A stretch of DNA of 64,000 nucleotides from G965220075 sp965220075 (GCA_965220075.1 OZ244806.1:806001-870000), one strand, 5' to 3'; numbered from the stretch's first letter, positions 42,311 to 51,539 are shown. The notes: generated from the letters alone by a model not told the origin. Program-made: numbers and translations.

Positions 42311-43870
42311 GTGAGCCCGCTCGCTCCAATCGCCGGCGGCGTCTTGGCGTCTCTGGGTGTGATCTACTTGGCGTTGCTGGCGCGGCGCCCCGTCACCCCG
42401 CCGCAAGCACGGAGCGACACCGCCCGCCAGCAGCGCTTCGCGCGTAACGCGCTCACGCCGATCCTGGTCAATCTGGCCGAACGCGCTTTGTTTTGGGGCT
42501 TCTGGGTTGTTGCGCTGCGGGTGATCGGACCTGAGGGCAACGGCCAATACGCGTTTGCCGTGAATCTCCTCGCCTATTTCGGCGCGCTGATCGACTTCGG
42601 TCTCAGCACGCTGGCGGCGCGTGACATCGCCCGCGAACCGGGCGATCTGGGGCGCGTATTCGGACTCACGTTGGCGCTGCGCGCGCGGCTGCTGGCAGTG
42701 GCCATCCCTGCAATGATCGGCGTCGCGGCCGTCTACCGGGCTACCGGATCGCTCTCGGATGAGGCGCTCCTGACCACCGCGACCCTGGCGGCCGGCTTGG
42801 TGCTGACGGCGGTAAACCAGGCGTACGCCTCGGTCTACGCCGCCTGGGAGAGGCTGGCTCGACGCGCGTTCGTGGTGGTCGGAACCTCGGCGGTTACCGC
42901 TGGCTTGGGGTTGTTGATGCTCGCGGCTGGCCTCGGAGTTCCCGGCATCGCTCTGGCCGGCCTGGCGTCGAGCATGGTCACGTTCATCGCTCTTGCGCGA
43001 CCCGTGAGCTTTGCGCTGCTGCAGCGCGGATGGGCGACGAGTTGGCGGGAGCTCCGGCCATTCTCCGTCGCGGCATTGCCCCTCATGCTCAACTCCCTCC
43101 TGGCCACGGCGTTCATCCAGATCGACATTCTGATTCTGCAGGCCATCCAGGGCACCGAGGTGGTGGGGCACTACAACGCCGCCTACAAGTTCATCAACGG
43201 GCTGAACATCCTGCCCGCGGCCGTTGTGCTGGCCGCCTTTCCCTTGATGGCGCAGACCGCCTCGGACCCCGCCGCCCTAGTTGCATGGTTCACGCGCGCG
43301 TGGCAAATACTGGCCACGGCGGCGGTTGCGGCCGTGGCCTTCCTCTTCATCTACGCGGGCGACGTAATAGAGGCGTTTTGGGGGCCGGACTTCCTGCCGC
43401 AGAGCGCCACGGCGCTCTCCATCCTCATTTGGTTCCTGCCGTTCAGCTATCTCAACGGAACTTTGCAGTACGTGCTCATTGCGCAGGACCGCCAGTGGTC
43501 GCTCATGCCGGCGTTTCTGGTCACGACCATCTTCAACGTGGTGCTCAATCTGGCGCTCGTACCCGGTTTCGGATTCGTAGCCGCCGCCGCTACGACGATC
43601 GCCAGTGAGGCCGTCCTGCTGGCTTTCCTGGCCTGGCTGCTGCGCCGTGACGCGATCATGCGAGCGGTGGTCCAGCCGCTCGGCCGGCCCCTCCTGGCGG
43701 CGGGCGGGTTCGTGCTGGTGGCTTGGGCGCTGCGCGACGTCCATTGGGTGGCCGCCGCCGCGGGCGGCATCGGCGCGTATCTGGCAGTGCTGACCGCGGT
43801 CGGTGGGTTGAGCATCGCAACGCTGCGCACACTCGGCGCGGCGCTGGCCAATCGATCGGAACCCGACTAG
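42311..43870 (+). CDS. Polysaccharide flippase (Wzx/MATE-like oligosaccharide exporter)
   Basis: The 519-residue membrane protein starts at GTG 42311 and has about 14 hydrophobic segments. The first, MSPLAPIAGGVLASLGVIYL, is an extra N-terminal anchor. The polysaccharide-synthesis core starts at LTPILVNLAERALFWGFWVVALRVIGPEGNGQYAFA and contains FGLSTLAARDIA, the standard Wzx opening. It would flip lipid-linked glycans across the membrane. The five glycosyltransferase genes on the opposite strand make a glycan assembly role likely. Its stop overlaps that of the convergent gene at a shared CTAG. The gap 42051-42310 shows no gene. Confidence 0.87.
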   Translation: MSPLAPIAGGVLASLGVIYLALLARRPVTPPQARSDTARQQRFARNALTPILVNLAERALFWGFWVVALRVIGPEGNGQYAFAVNLLAYFGALIDFGLSTLAARDIAREPGDLGRVFGLTLALRARLLAVAIPAMIGVAAVYRATGSLSDEALLTTATLAAGLVLTAVNQAYASVYAAWERLARRAFVVVGTSAVTAGLGLLMLAAGLGVPGIALAGLASSMVTFIALARPVSFALLQRGWATSWRELRPFSVAALPLMLNSLLATAFIQIDILILQAIQGTEVVGHYNAAYKFINGLNILPAAVVLAAFPLMAQTASDPAALVAWFTRAWQILATAAVAAVAFLFIYAGDVIEAFWGPDFLPQSATALSILIWFLPFSYLNGTLQYVLIAQDRQWSLMPAFLVTTIFNVVLNLALVPGFGFVAAAATTIASEAVLLAFLAWLLRRDAIMRAVVQPLGRPLLAAGGFVLVAWALRDVHWVAAAAGGIGAYLAVLTAVGGLSIATLRTLGAALANRSEPD

Positions 43871-45924
43871 CGGATGGGGCTGCCCACCCGCGCCCGCAAT
43901 TCGGCTTCGCTGCCGAGCGCAATGGAAGGCCGTGTTATCCGGACCGGTCCAAGCCACATGTAGTTCACCGATGGATAGCGGAACCCGGCAAGCGAGCCCC
44001 TGACTTCCAGGCCGCGATCATCGGGGTCGATGAAGGCTACGTAGGCATCGTACTGACCGGGCACGGCTTCGGCCGGTATCCAGACGGCGGTGCGGATGAG
44101 ATGCTCCTCGCCCGGCGTCCACTGCGAGGTTCGGCGCAGTGAATCGTCATGCGCGAACAGATCCTTCGCGTAGACGATCCCGTCCGGGCCGCGCAGCCAC
44201 ACGCGTATGCGGACGTCGTATGCCACCGCGCGTGTGGTGCTGAGAAACAGGTTGAACCGTACTCCGTCGCCCGCCTCGCGCGGCCCTTGATCGGCTCGAT
44301 AGCCGGCAAACTGAATCAGCTTCGACTCGAAGCCGCCGGCGATTCGGACTTGCCCCTTTCGGTCCACCAGGTCCAATTCGTTGGTCAGATATAGCTGTAG
44401 AACGCCGTTGCGGTAGACCTCGGAGCGCGCCTGCCAAAGGTGCGTGGACAGCCAGCTTTCGACAAGGTAGTGCGGGTCGGCCTGTTCCAGGCCGGCCAGC
44501 ACGACCCACAGCCTTCGATGATTAGTGGAAGCACGCCCCAGCTTCGCCTCTACTTCCTGCGGCGTGACCGCGGGCGGCACCTCGTCGGGCAGAAACCACA
44601 CGTCGACCCTATCGAGTGAGTTGGGAAAGTAGTGCCGCCAGTACCAGCCTTGCCAGGGACCGGCCAGAACCACCGCGTCGCGGAACTTGCCGCCCGCCCG
44701 GCCGGGCTGGTGAGGCCGCGCAAGCTCCTCGATCGTGGTCGTGATGGCGCGGTAATCACCGCGCTTGTAATCCGAGTAGTACGCGCGGGACGCATACACG
44801 GGTCCGGCCAGCGCCAAAACGGCCACGCCGAGCGCCAGCGCGGAGGCCCAGCGGACCCGCGGCAGGTGGGCGAACGGAACCGCCGACAGCACGGCCGCCG
44901 CCGGCAAGGCGGGCAGCACGTAGCGTGGTTGGTAGGGCTTGTCGAATAGCAGCAGCAGGGCCAGGAAGGCGACGGACGCAGCCAACATGGCCAGCATCAG
45001 CGCGGCGCGGCGCCGCACGGCGGCGGCTACTAGACCAGCTACGACCAGAACGCCCATCAGGGCCGCGGCGGTGGGCGCCGCCCGTCCACCGCGAACCTCC
45101 TCCAGGCCAACGAACAGGTCCAGCCAGGTGCGTGCGGCAACGTCGCCTACCAGCGCACCGCTGAGCTGACCGGTCCCGAATGCGGGCAGGCTGTCATGCA
45201 GTCCGCGCGAGAGCAGAACCCACGGAAGTACGGCGGCGACGCCGAGAAGCTCGACGCCCAGGAATCCCAGAACCCGACGGCGGTGGCGGCGCCAGTGCAA
45301 CGGGAGCACCAGATTCATCGCTGCCACTGCCAGCGCTACCGTGAAATCCACGTAGACCCCGGCCACGATGGCCGCGGCCAGTCCAATCCAATCGCGCCGG
45401 CGTCCGCGCCGCATGGCTTGCTCGAACAGCACCAGCGCCACGACCGCCAGGAGCGTGGCCGCGGCGTACATGCGGGCCTCGCGGCTGTAGAACACTGCTA
45501 GCGGCGCCACGGCGATCACGCCCGCCGCGAACACGGCCGGCCACGGCGGCAGGTGGATGCGTGCGAGTCGATACGTCACGGGGATGAGCAGCACCCCCAG
45601 TGGGACGGAAATTGCGCGTGCGATGGCCTCCGACTCGCCGAACCAACTCGTCCAGTAGTGCAGCGCGACGTAGAACAGCGGCGGGTGCTCGAAAGGCGCC
45701 GCGGCGATGGCGGCGACGATGTCGCCGGGCGCCGATCGCGCATACCAGATGGCTGCTACTTCGTCGAAGTCGAAGTCGCCGAGACCGTCAAGGCGAAGCA
45801 AACGCAGAACGACGCCGAGAATGACGAGAAGCAGAACGGCCGCACGTGGATCGAGTCCGCGCCACCCCTTCCAGACCCGCACGGTCAGCGCGCCGACCCG
45901 GGGGATCCGCGCGTTAGCGGCCAT
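43867..45924 (-). CDS. GT39/ArnT-type membrane glycosyltransferase
   Basis: About 685 residues from the ATG at 45924, which overlaps the stop of the preceding glycosyltransferase by 11 bases. The first extracytoplasmic loop carries DGLGDFDFDEVAAIWYAR, the acidic catalytic motif of PMT/GT39 enzymes. EHPPLFYVALHYW follows, then about 11 membrane helices with YSREARMYAAATLLA. The C-terminal ~230 residues are soluble and strand-rich. GT39 enzymes use lipid-phosphate sugars to glycosylate proteins or lipids outside the membrane. It is last in the five-gene cassette. Confidence 0.87.
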   Translation of the reverse strand: MAANARIPRVGALTVRVWKGWRGLDPRAAVLLLVILGVVLRLLRLDGLGDFDFDEVAAIWYARSAPGDIVAAIAAAPFEHPPLFYVALHYWTSWFGESEAIARAISVPLGVLLIPVTYRLARIHLPPWPAVFAAGVIAVAPLAVFYSREARMYAAATLLAVVALVLFEQAMRRGRRRDWIGLAAAIVAGVYVDFTVALAVAAMNLVLPLHWRRHRRRVLGFLGVELLGVAAVLPWVLLSRGLHDSLPAFGTGQLSGALVGDVAARTWLDLFVGLEEVRGGRAAPTAAALMGVLVVAGLVAAAVRRRAALMLAMLAASVAFLALLLLFDKPYQPRYVLPALPAAAVLSAVPFAHLPRVRWASALALGVAVLALAGPVYASRAYYSDYKRGDYRAITTTIEELARPHQPGRAGGKFRDAVVLAGPWQGWYWRHYFPNSLDRVDVWFLPDEVPPAVTPQEVEAKLGRASTNHRRLWVVLAGLEQADPHYLVESWLSTHLWQARSEVYRNGVLQLYLTNELDLVDRKGQVRIAGGFESKLIQFAGYRADQGPREAGDGVRFNLFLSTTRAVAYDVRIRVWLRGPDGIVYAKDLFAHDDSLRRTSQWTPGEEHLIRTAVWIPAEAVPGQYDAYVAFIDPDDRGLEVRGSLAGFRYPSVNYMWLGPVRITRPSIALGSEAELRARVGSPIR

Positions 45925-47062
45925 AGGCCTCCAAGGTTTGCCGGGCGATGCGCGGCCAGGAGTAGCGGTGGGCAACGGCGCGCGATCCTCGTATCAGCTC
46001 GTCGCGATAGGACGGCTCGTCGCGGACGCGAGCGAGGGCGGCCGCCAGCGCGTTCGCATCGGCGGGCGGCACCAGAGCGACTTCGCCGGCTTTCACGTCC
46101 GGCAAATCCGGCCGCGGGGGACTTGTGGTCACCACGGGGCACGCGTGCGCCGCCGCGACCATGAACGTGCCCCGCCGTGTCGACAATCCGTCATCGTACG
46201 GCAGCGCGATGACGTCGCAGGCGCGTAACCACATCGAGACCGCCGCCGGATCGAGGAAACCCGTGTCCACCGCGTCGAGGTCCGCAAGCGTCGCGTCGGC
46301 GACTCCCGCCGCCGCGCGGCGCGGCCCGACCTCCGGCCCGCCCGCGCCGATCAGCACCAGGCGAGCGTGACGGGCCTCCAGCTCCTTCGATCGTAAGGCG
46401 CTTGCCAGCGTCGCAAGCCCTTTCCCCTCTTGGCGAAATCCCAGGAAACCGACCAGAAACTCGCCCTTGCCGAGCCCCATTTCGGCGCGCAGCGAGTCCC
46501 GGTCGGCCAGACCGGGCGGCGGCTCGATCGTAGGCCCAACCGGAACGACCCGTGAGCGGCGCCAGTGGCCCGGCATGCGCGCGCACACCGTGCCTCTGTC
46601 CAGCGCGTCTACGTATATGCTCGTGTCCGCCGCCCGGCGAATCGCGTCAACCGCGATCCTTCGCAGAGGCCCCGCCTTGGGAAAGAGATACGGCTCGCCC
46701 AGATCGTGAAAAGTCGCGACGATGCGCGCCCGCAATCGCAGCAGCCGCAGCGCCGTAGGCAGCAGCGCAATCTGGGAGGGGCATGCGAATGCTCCCGACT
46801 GGTACTGGATATGGACGACGTCGGGACCGATCCTGGACGTGAGACGAGCCAGCTCGACGAGCTGCCGTCCCCAGGGCCGGCCTGACACGCCGCAAACACG
46901 CTCCGCCGGACGGTCCGTAAACGGCGATTCCGTGGCTACGTGGGTTTGGACGCCCAGCGCTTCCAGGGCGGCCCGCAGGCGTACGACGTGATCGCCGACG
47001 CCTCCGACGCGCGGCGGGTATTCGCCGGTAACGAATAGAACGCGCCCTAGACGAGCTCCCAC
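45914..47062 (-). CDS. GT4-type glycosyltransferase
   Basis: The 382-residue GT-B fold enzyme opens with VLFVTGEYPPRVGGVGDHVVRLRAAL, typical of GT4. DVVHIQYQSGAF and VATFHDLGEPYLF follow. The C-terminal domain has LVGFLGFRQEGKG, VIALPYDDGLSTRRGTFMVAAAHACPVVTT (the nucleotide-sugar site, with E replaced in the usual EGFGL region) and LVPPADANALAAAL. The start is a GTG directly after the TAG of the upstream gene. Donor and acceptor are unknown. Confidence 0.87.
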   Translation of the reverse strand: MGARLGRVLFVTGEYPPRVGGVGDHVVRLRAALEALGVQTHVATESPFTDRPAERVCGVSGRPWGRQLVELARLTSRIGPDVVHIQYQSGAFACPSQIALLPTALRLLRLRARIVATFHDLGEPYLFPKAGPLRRIAVDAIRRAADTSIYVDALDRGTVCARMPGHWRRSRVVPVGPTIEPPPGLADRDSLRAEMGLGKGEFLVGFLGFRQEGKGLATLASALRSKELEARHARLVLIGAGGPEVGPRRAAAGVADATLADLDAVDTGFLDPAAVSMWLRACDVIALPYDDGLSTRRGTFMVAAAHACPVVTTSPPRPDLPDVKAGEVALVPPADANALAAALARVRDEPSYRDELIRGSRAVAHRYSWPRIARQTLEAYGR

Positions 47063-48013
47063 CTAGCGCCGCCAACCGAGCCACTGCCAAAGCGTGACGC
47101 GCGCTATCAGCCGTGCCTCGGCCAGACGGCCAGCGCGCTTGGGCGCATACGCCAGCTTCAGGATGGCCTCGGCCAGCCGCCCCAGGTCGACGATTGCGAC
47201 GAACAAACGCATAAAGGCCGCAAACGGCCGCCCCCAGGTTTTGGCCGCAAGGCGGTAGCGGCTGCGGAAGAAGCTCTGCTCGCGCGCCGCCGGGTCACGA
47301 TCGGCGCTGTGGCCGCCCAGGTGGCGGACGCGCGCGCGCGGCTCGATCGCGCAGCGCCAGCCGGCCGCTCGCAGGCTGCGGAGCAGATCGAGCTCCTCGG
47401 CGTACATGAAGTAGCCGCCGTCGAACCCTCCCACGCTGCCTAAGGCGCAAGCGCGCAATGCCAAGCATGCACCGTGCGCCCAGTCCGGTTGCTCGGCGCC
47501 GGCGGCGCCGTGCATGTAGTAGCGGCGCAGTACCTCGAACGAGCCCAGCCAGCGATCCAGCATCGTGCCGTCGACTAGCGTGGCGCCGATGGTTGGAAAC
47601 CGCCGCCCCGGCAGCTCCGTATCGCCCCCCGCCGTCAGGTAGACCGGCGCAACGCAGCCGACTGCGGGTTCACATGCCAGCCGTTCGTGCAACGCAAGCA
47701 ACGCGCCCGGCTGGAAAACCACGTCCGGATTCGCGACTACGAGCGTCTCGCCCTTGGCCGCCGCCAGTCCTACGTTCGCGGCGCCGCCATAGCCAAGATT
47801 GCGATGCGTGACCAGCAGTTTGGCGGCCGCATCCATAGCCCGCACTTCGTCGCTGGTGCCGTCGCTTGAGCAGTTGTCGACGACGATGGTCTCCACGCCG
47901 CCCGGGAGGTCACGGCCGGTTTCCCGCACGGAATCGAGAAACGGGCCGATGCATTCGACGGAGTTCCAGGTCACGGCTATGACGGAGACGGTCGGACGGG
48001 CGGGCGAGATCAC
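47063..48013 (-). CDS. Family 2 glycosyltransferase (rhamnosyltransferase-like)
   Basis: The 316-residue enzyme starts at GTG 48013, overlapping the previous stop (GTGA). It has SVIAVTWNSVECIGPFLDSV, VDNCSSDGTSDEV, NLGYGGAANVGLAAAKGETLVVANPDVVF (DxD-like motif NPDV), FMYAEELDLLRSLRAAGWR and HLGGHSA. This is the wbbL-like rhamnosyltransferase branch of GT2. The open frame extends a further ~235 codons upstream, but that part is the shadow of the next gene. Confidence 0.87.
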   Translation of the reverse strand: MISPARPTVSVIAVTWNSVECIGPFLDSVRETGRDLPGGVETIVVDNCSSDGTSDEVRAMDAAAKLLVTHRNLGYGGAANVGLAAAKGETLVVANPDVVFQPGALLALHERLACEPAVGCVAPVYLTAGGDTELPGRRFPTIGATLVDGTMLDRWLGSFEVLRRYYMHGAAGAEQPDWAHGACLALRACALGSVGGFDGGYFMYAEELDLLRSLRAAGWRCAIEPRARVRHLGGHSADRDPAAREQSFFRSRYRLAAKTWGRPFAAFMRLFVAIVDLGRLAEAILKLAYAPKRAGRLAEARLIARVTLWQWLGWRR

Positions 48014-48783
48014 GCGGGCGCGCGCGCGCGGGATTTCCGCCAGCAGGCGCGCAGCTGCCACTGTATCTGCCATTCGTGCTCGGCCATCAGCAGGCCCAGC
48101 AGGAGCCCCACGTGCCCGTCCCGGTACCCCTGCAGCGTGACCAAGCGGCGCACCAGCTCGCGCAGGGGCTGCGCCAAGACCGCCGTGGGGCGCCGCCGCA
48201 CACCCGACTCGAAGAGGCTGCGAGCGGTGGGCGGGGCCAGGCGCCGCTGCTGGGATCGAAACTGAGCTATGGAGGCGTAGCTGTAGTGCTCCAGTGGATG
48301 AGTGAGCAGCCCTACGGGGCCGCCAGGCTGCACGAGCTCGTGAACAGGTCTTTGCAGGTCGTAGGCGGCGGCGCGGCGATCCATCAGGCGCAACTGCCGG
48401 TCGGGCGCCCAACCCGAGGCGCGCATCCAGCGGCCGAAAATGCGATTGCGCCGCGGTATCCAGTAGCCCGCGTAGTCGTCGCGCCCGGCACGCTGACCGA
48501 TTTCCCGCGCCAGCGGCCGCGAAACGCGCTCGTCGGCGTCCACGAAAATCACCCAGTCGTTGACTGCGCGGAGCAGCGCGTCCTGTCGTTGCGAGGCGTG
48601 GTCCACGAAACGCCGCTGCACGACTCTGTCCGCAACCTGCCCTCCGTCCATGCTGCCGTCCGTGCTGAACGAATCCACCACCAGGCGCTCGTCCGCCCAG
48701 GCAAGCGTCTTTAGACACGCATCCAGATTCGCGGACTCATTGGCCGTGAGGACTACGGCGCTTATCGGCACGTGGCCGCTCAT
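48010..48783 (-). CDS. Family 2 glycosyltransferase (WaaE/KdtX-like)
   Basis: The 257-residue protein starts at ATG 48783, inside the previous gene's stop (ATGA). The GT-A core is ISAVVLTANESANLDACLKTLAWADERLVVDSFSTDGS, then RQDALLRAVNDWVIFVDADERV with the DxD metal motif DAD. WIPRRNRIFGRWMRASGWAPDRQLRL, YDLQRPVHELV and THPLEHYSY match the WaaE/beta-1,4-glucosyltransferase group. The C-terminal ~70 residues are basic and may bind the membrane surface. It is the second gene of the cassette. Confidence 0.87.
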   Translation of the reverse strand: MSGHVPISAVVLTANESANLDACLKTLAWADERLVVDSFSTDGSMDGGQVADRVVQRRFVDHASQRQDALLRAVNDWVIFVDADERVSRPLAREIGQRAGRDDYAGYWIPRRNRIFGRWMRASGWAPDRQLRLMDRRAAAYDLQRPVHELVQPGGPVGLLTHPLEHYSYASIAQFRSQQRRLAPPTARSLFESGVRRRPTAVLAQPLRELVRRLVTLQGYRDGHVGLLLGLLMAEHEWQIQWQLRACWRKSRARAPA

Positions 48784-49646
48784 ACTCGGCGGCTCGCCTC
48801 GAAAGCGCGCGCGTAGGCGTGCCGGCGCGGACCTGGCCAGCGCGCCCGCGCGAAGAGCCCCGCGCGCATGGCCGCGCGCGCCAGCACCGCCACAGGCGGC
48901 GATGCGTGCCGCTCGAACCAGCGAAACCGGCTCGTGTACAGCGCTGTCAGCATCTCGCTGTCGTAGCGCCGTGTGCTGGCGCCGCCCGCATGCCATACGC
49001 GCGCCGCCGGCACATGCGTCACCCGCCAGCCGGCGTTCTTGAGGCGCCGGCACAGATCGGTCTCTTCGGAGTACATCCAGAAATCTGTGGCGAAACCGCC
49101 CACCATGTCGAAGGCAAGCCGCCGCAGCAGCATGAAAGCGCCCAGCGGGTGATCGATCTCGACCGGCGCCCCGTCCGCCCGGATGCGTCCGTTCAGCCGG
49201 CTGCGGCGCAACCAGTCGGGCGCCGACCACATGTCGAGAATGGCTTGCGCCAGGCCCGGAAAGCGGAATGCCGCGTCCTGTGGCGAGCCGTCCAGGTTGA
49301 GCAGCGCCGGCCCCGCGCAGGCCACGTCCGGCTCGGCCCGCATGTGCTCCACCAGCCGCTGCAGAGCGTCGTGCGCCGGGTAGACGTCCGCATTGCAAAT
49401 CAGCAGCAGCGGCGCCGTTGAGGCAGCCGCGCCCGCGTTCGCGGCGCCGCCGAACCCCGGATTGTCAGGGCGCTCGATCGTTTCGGCTTGCAGCCTGTCG
49501 CTTCGGGCGATGTCCGCCGCCGTGCCGTCAGTTCCGTTGTCGACGACGATCGTGCGATCCGGGGGGCAGGTCGATGACGCTAATCCGCGCAGGCAGCGCA
49601 GCGCCTGCGCGCGCAGATCATGCGTTACGACCACTGCATCCAACAT
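48780..49646 (-). CDS. Family 2 glycosyltransferase (rhamnosyltransferase-like)
   Basis: The 288-residue first gene of the cassette has LDAVVVTHDLRAQALRCLRGLASS, IVVDNGTDGTAADI, ERPDNPGFGGAANAGAAAS, LLLICNADVYP (metal motif NADV), MLLRRLAFDMVGGFATDFWMYSEETDLCRRLKNAGWRV and VWHAGGAST. It closely parallels the third gene, suggesting duplication. It begins 66 bases after rplL on the same strand with no clear terminator between, so ribosomal-operon read-through is possible. Confidence 0.87.
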   Translation of the reverse strand: MLDAVVVTHDLRAQALRCLRGLASSTCPPDRTIVVDNGTDGTAADIARSDRLQAETIERPDNPGFGGAANAGAAASTAPLLLICNADVYPAHDALQRLVEHMRAEPDVACAGPALLNLDGSPQDAAFRFPGLAQAILDMWSAPDWLRRSRLNGRIRADGAPVEIDHPLGAFMLLRRLAFDMVGGFATDFWMYSEETDLCRRLKNAGWRVTHVPAARVWHAGGASTRRYDSEMLTALYTSRFRWFERHASPPVAVLARAAMRAGLFARARWPGPRRHAYARAFEASRRV

Positions 49647-49712
49647 GACGCCATTCTAGAAACGCGCCAAGTCGCCTGGGCGCTACGGCGCGGCTGCCGG
49701 ATGCGGCCGCGA

Positions 49713-50105
49713 CTATTTCAGCTCGGCTTCGGCGCCGACCTCCTGAAGCTTGGCAATGATCTGCTCGCCTTCCTCGCGCGAGACTCCCTCTCTGATCGGG
49801 CCGGGCGCTGCGTCAACAACCGCCTTGGCCTCTTTCAGGCCTAGCCCGGTGATCTCACGCACCGCTTTGATCACCTGGATCTTTTGCTGGCCCACCATGG
49901 TGACCTCTACCGCGAACTCGGTTTGCTCCACGGCGGCGGCCCCGGCCGCGCCGTCGTCGGTCGCCGGCGCGGCTACCGCAATCGGCGCCGCCGTTACGTT
50001 GTACTTCTCCTTGAGAGCGTCAACCAGATCGGCGAGCTCCAGAACGGTCATCGAATCGATAGCCTCGAGGATGTCGTCCTTCGAGAGCTTGGCTGCCGTT
50101 GCCAT
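49713..50105 (-). CDS. rplL: 50S ribosomal protein L7/L12
   Basis: The 130-residue protein has an N-terminal dimerisation helix (KDDILEAIDSMTVLELADLVDALKEKY), an Ala/Pro hinge (~41-60) and the C-terminal domain with EFAVEVTMVGQQKIQVIKAVREITGLGLKEAKAVVDAAP. It forms the flexible stalk that recruits translation factors. It lies 12 bases after rplJ. Confidence 0.97.
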   Translation of the reverse strand: MATAAKLSKDDILEAIDSMTVLELADLVDALKEKYNVTAAPIAVAAPATDDGAAGAAAVEQTEFAVEVTMVGQQKIQVIKAVREITGLGLKEAKAVVDAAPGPIREGVSREEGEQIIAKLQEVGAEAELK

Positions 50106-50117
50106 TTTGAGACCTCC

Positions 50118-50648
50118 TTACGCCTCTGCTTGCTGCAACTGTTCAACCCGGCCCTGCAGGGCGAAGACGAGGCCGGGAACTAATCCATCCAGTGTGTTGA
50201 CAAGGCCCGAGATGGGGGCTTCGAGTGACCAAACCAGGATGCCGCGAAGCTCGTCCAGGCCGGGAAGCAGGGCGATTCGCTCGATCTGAGCGGCGTTCAC
50301 AACCTCGGCGTGAAGTACGCCGCCGCGAATCTCTACCGAAGGAAACTCGCGGGCAAAGCCGCGCAACACCCGGGCCGCGCCCACGAAGTCATCGCCGCTC
50401 AGGGTCAGGGCCGTCTGCCCCTCCAGATAAGGCGCGAGCTCGGCCAGGCCCGCGTCGGTTGCGGCGCGCCGGGCCATCGTGAGCTTGACGACGCGAATGA
50501 CGGCCCCGACTTCACGCAGCCTGCGCCGCAGCGCCTGCACGTCGCCTACGCCGAGGCCGCTGAAACCGGTCACGATGCCCAGCTGTGATTCGCTCAGATA
50601 CCTCACGAGCGTCTGCACCAGCTCGGCCTTTTCAGACCGTGTTGCCAC
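50118..50648 (-). CDS. rplJ: 50S ribosomal protein L10
   Basis: The 176-residue protein shows EKAELVQTLVRYLSESQLGIVTGFSGLGVGDVQALRRRLREVGAVIRVVKLTMARRA, the L10 N-terminal domain. The C-terminal helix LQGRVEQLQQAEA binds L7/L12 dimers. The start is a GTG preceded by AAGGAGG. A terminator hairpin lies 27 bases upstream of the start, so expression is probably set by attenuation. Confidence 0.96.
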   Translation of the reverse strand: MATRSEKAELVQTLVRYLSESQLGIVTGFSGLGVGDVQALRRRLREVGAVIRVVKLTMARRAATDAGLAELAPYLEGQTALTLSGDDFVGAARVLRGFAREFPSVEIRGGVLHAEVVNAAQIERIALLPGLDELRGILVWSLEAPISGLVNTLDGLVPGLVFALQGRVEQLQQAEA

Positions 50649-50675
50649 TGATCGAACCTCCTTCAGTCATCTACG

Positions 50676-50715
50676 AAAAAACCCGAGCGGCGCGTCGGAC
50701 GCGCCCACACTCGGG
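50676..50715 (-). terminator. Attenuator-type intrinsic terminator in the rplJ leader
   Basis: On the minus strand CCCGAG (50715-50710) pairs with CTCGGG (50687-50682), enclosing GGCGCGTC/GACGCGCC. Six T follow (50681-50676). It sits between rplA and rplJ, where L10 leaders are known to control rplJL in many bacteria. The rest of the leader (to 50817) could hold the anti-terminator and L10 site, but I did not resolve it. Confidence 0.75.
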
Positions 50716-50817
50716 CGATCGATCGCGCCTGGGCAGGCCTTCCGCACGGAAGCTTAGGGTCGCCACCTGCCGTCTTTGGCTGCTAATGCGTTGTCGTTTA
50801 GATGCGGACGCGCCCGG

Positions 50818-51534
50818 CTAGGCGGCCGCGCGAGACGCCTCCTCCTGAGCCGCCACCGGGTCCAGTCGGATGGACGGACCCATGGTGGCCGCGATGGCCA
50901 TGCTGCGCAGATACGTTCCCTTCGCCGCGGCCGGACGCGCGCGCACGATCGCGTCGACGACGCTGGCGAGATTCTCGACTAGCCCGTTCGGGCCCAGCGA
51001 GAGCTTGCCGAATGGTGCGTGAATGATCCCCTGCCGGTCGAACCGGAACTGCACCCGACCGGCCTTCAACTCGCCGATCACGCGCCCAATGTCACGCGTC
51101 ACGGTGCCCGCGCGCGCATTGGGCATCAGCCCGCGCGGGCCCAAAATGCGGCCCAGCGGTCCGATTATGCGCATGTTGTCCGGAGTGGCCACGGCCGCGT
51201 CGAACTCCAACCATCCCGACTGAATTCGCTGCGCCAGTTCCTCCGTGCCCACCTCGTCGGCGCCGGCCTCGCGCGCCGCGGCGGCTGAGTCCCCGCTGGC
51301 AAACGCGATGACGCGCACGGTCTTGCCGGTCCCGTGCGGCAAGGTCACGGTGCCGCGGACCTGCTGCTCTTGGTGCGTGGGATCAACCCCCAGCCTGACG
51401 TGCAACTCGAGCGTCTCGTCGAACTTGGCGCTTGGCAGCGCGGCTAGCGTCTCCACCGCCTCGGCCAGGCCGTATCGTCGAGCGGAATCCAGCGTCTCCA
51501 GTGCGCTCCGGTAGCGTTTGCCGTGCTTGGGCAT
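50818..51534 (-). CDS. rplA: 50S ribosomal protein L1
   Basis: The 238-residue protein has HGKRYRSALETLDSARRYGLAEAVETL, FDETLELHVRLGVDPTHQEQQVRGTVTLPHGTGK and the L1 signature region GPLGRILGPRGLMPNARAGTVT. It forms the mobile stalk near the E site and may repress the rplKA transcript. It lies 5 bases after rplK. Confidence 0.97.
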   Translation of the reverse strand: MPKHGKRYRSALETLDSARRYGLAEAVETLAALPSAKFDETLELHVRLGVDPTHQEQQVRGTVTLPHGTGKTVRVIAFASGDSAAAAREAGADEVGTEELAQRIQSGWLEFDAAVATPDNMRIIGPLGRILGPRGLMPNARAGTVTRDIGRVIGELKAGRVQFRFDRQGIIHAPFGKLSLGPNGLVENLASVVDAIVRARPAAAKGTYLRSMAIAATMGPSIRLDPVAAQEEASRAAA

Positions 51535-51539
51535 GCTTC

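Noticed and set aside
48014..48718. 235-residue N-terminal extension of the third glycosyltransferase
   Set aside because: Shadow of the upstream WaaE-like gene; the GTG at 48013 overlaps that gene's stop.
48784..49398. N-terminal extension of the WaaE-like glycosyltransferase
   Set aside because: Shadow of the first glycosyltransferase gene; the ATG at 48783 fits the GT2 start and an ATGA overlap.
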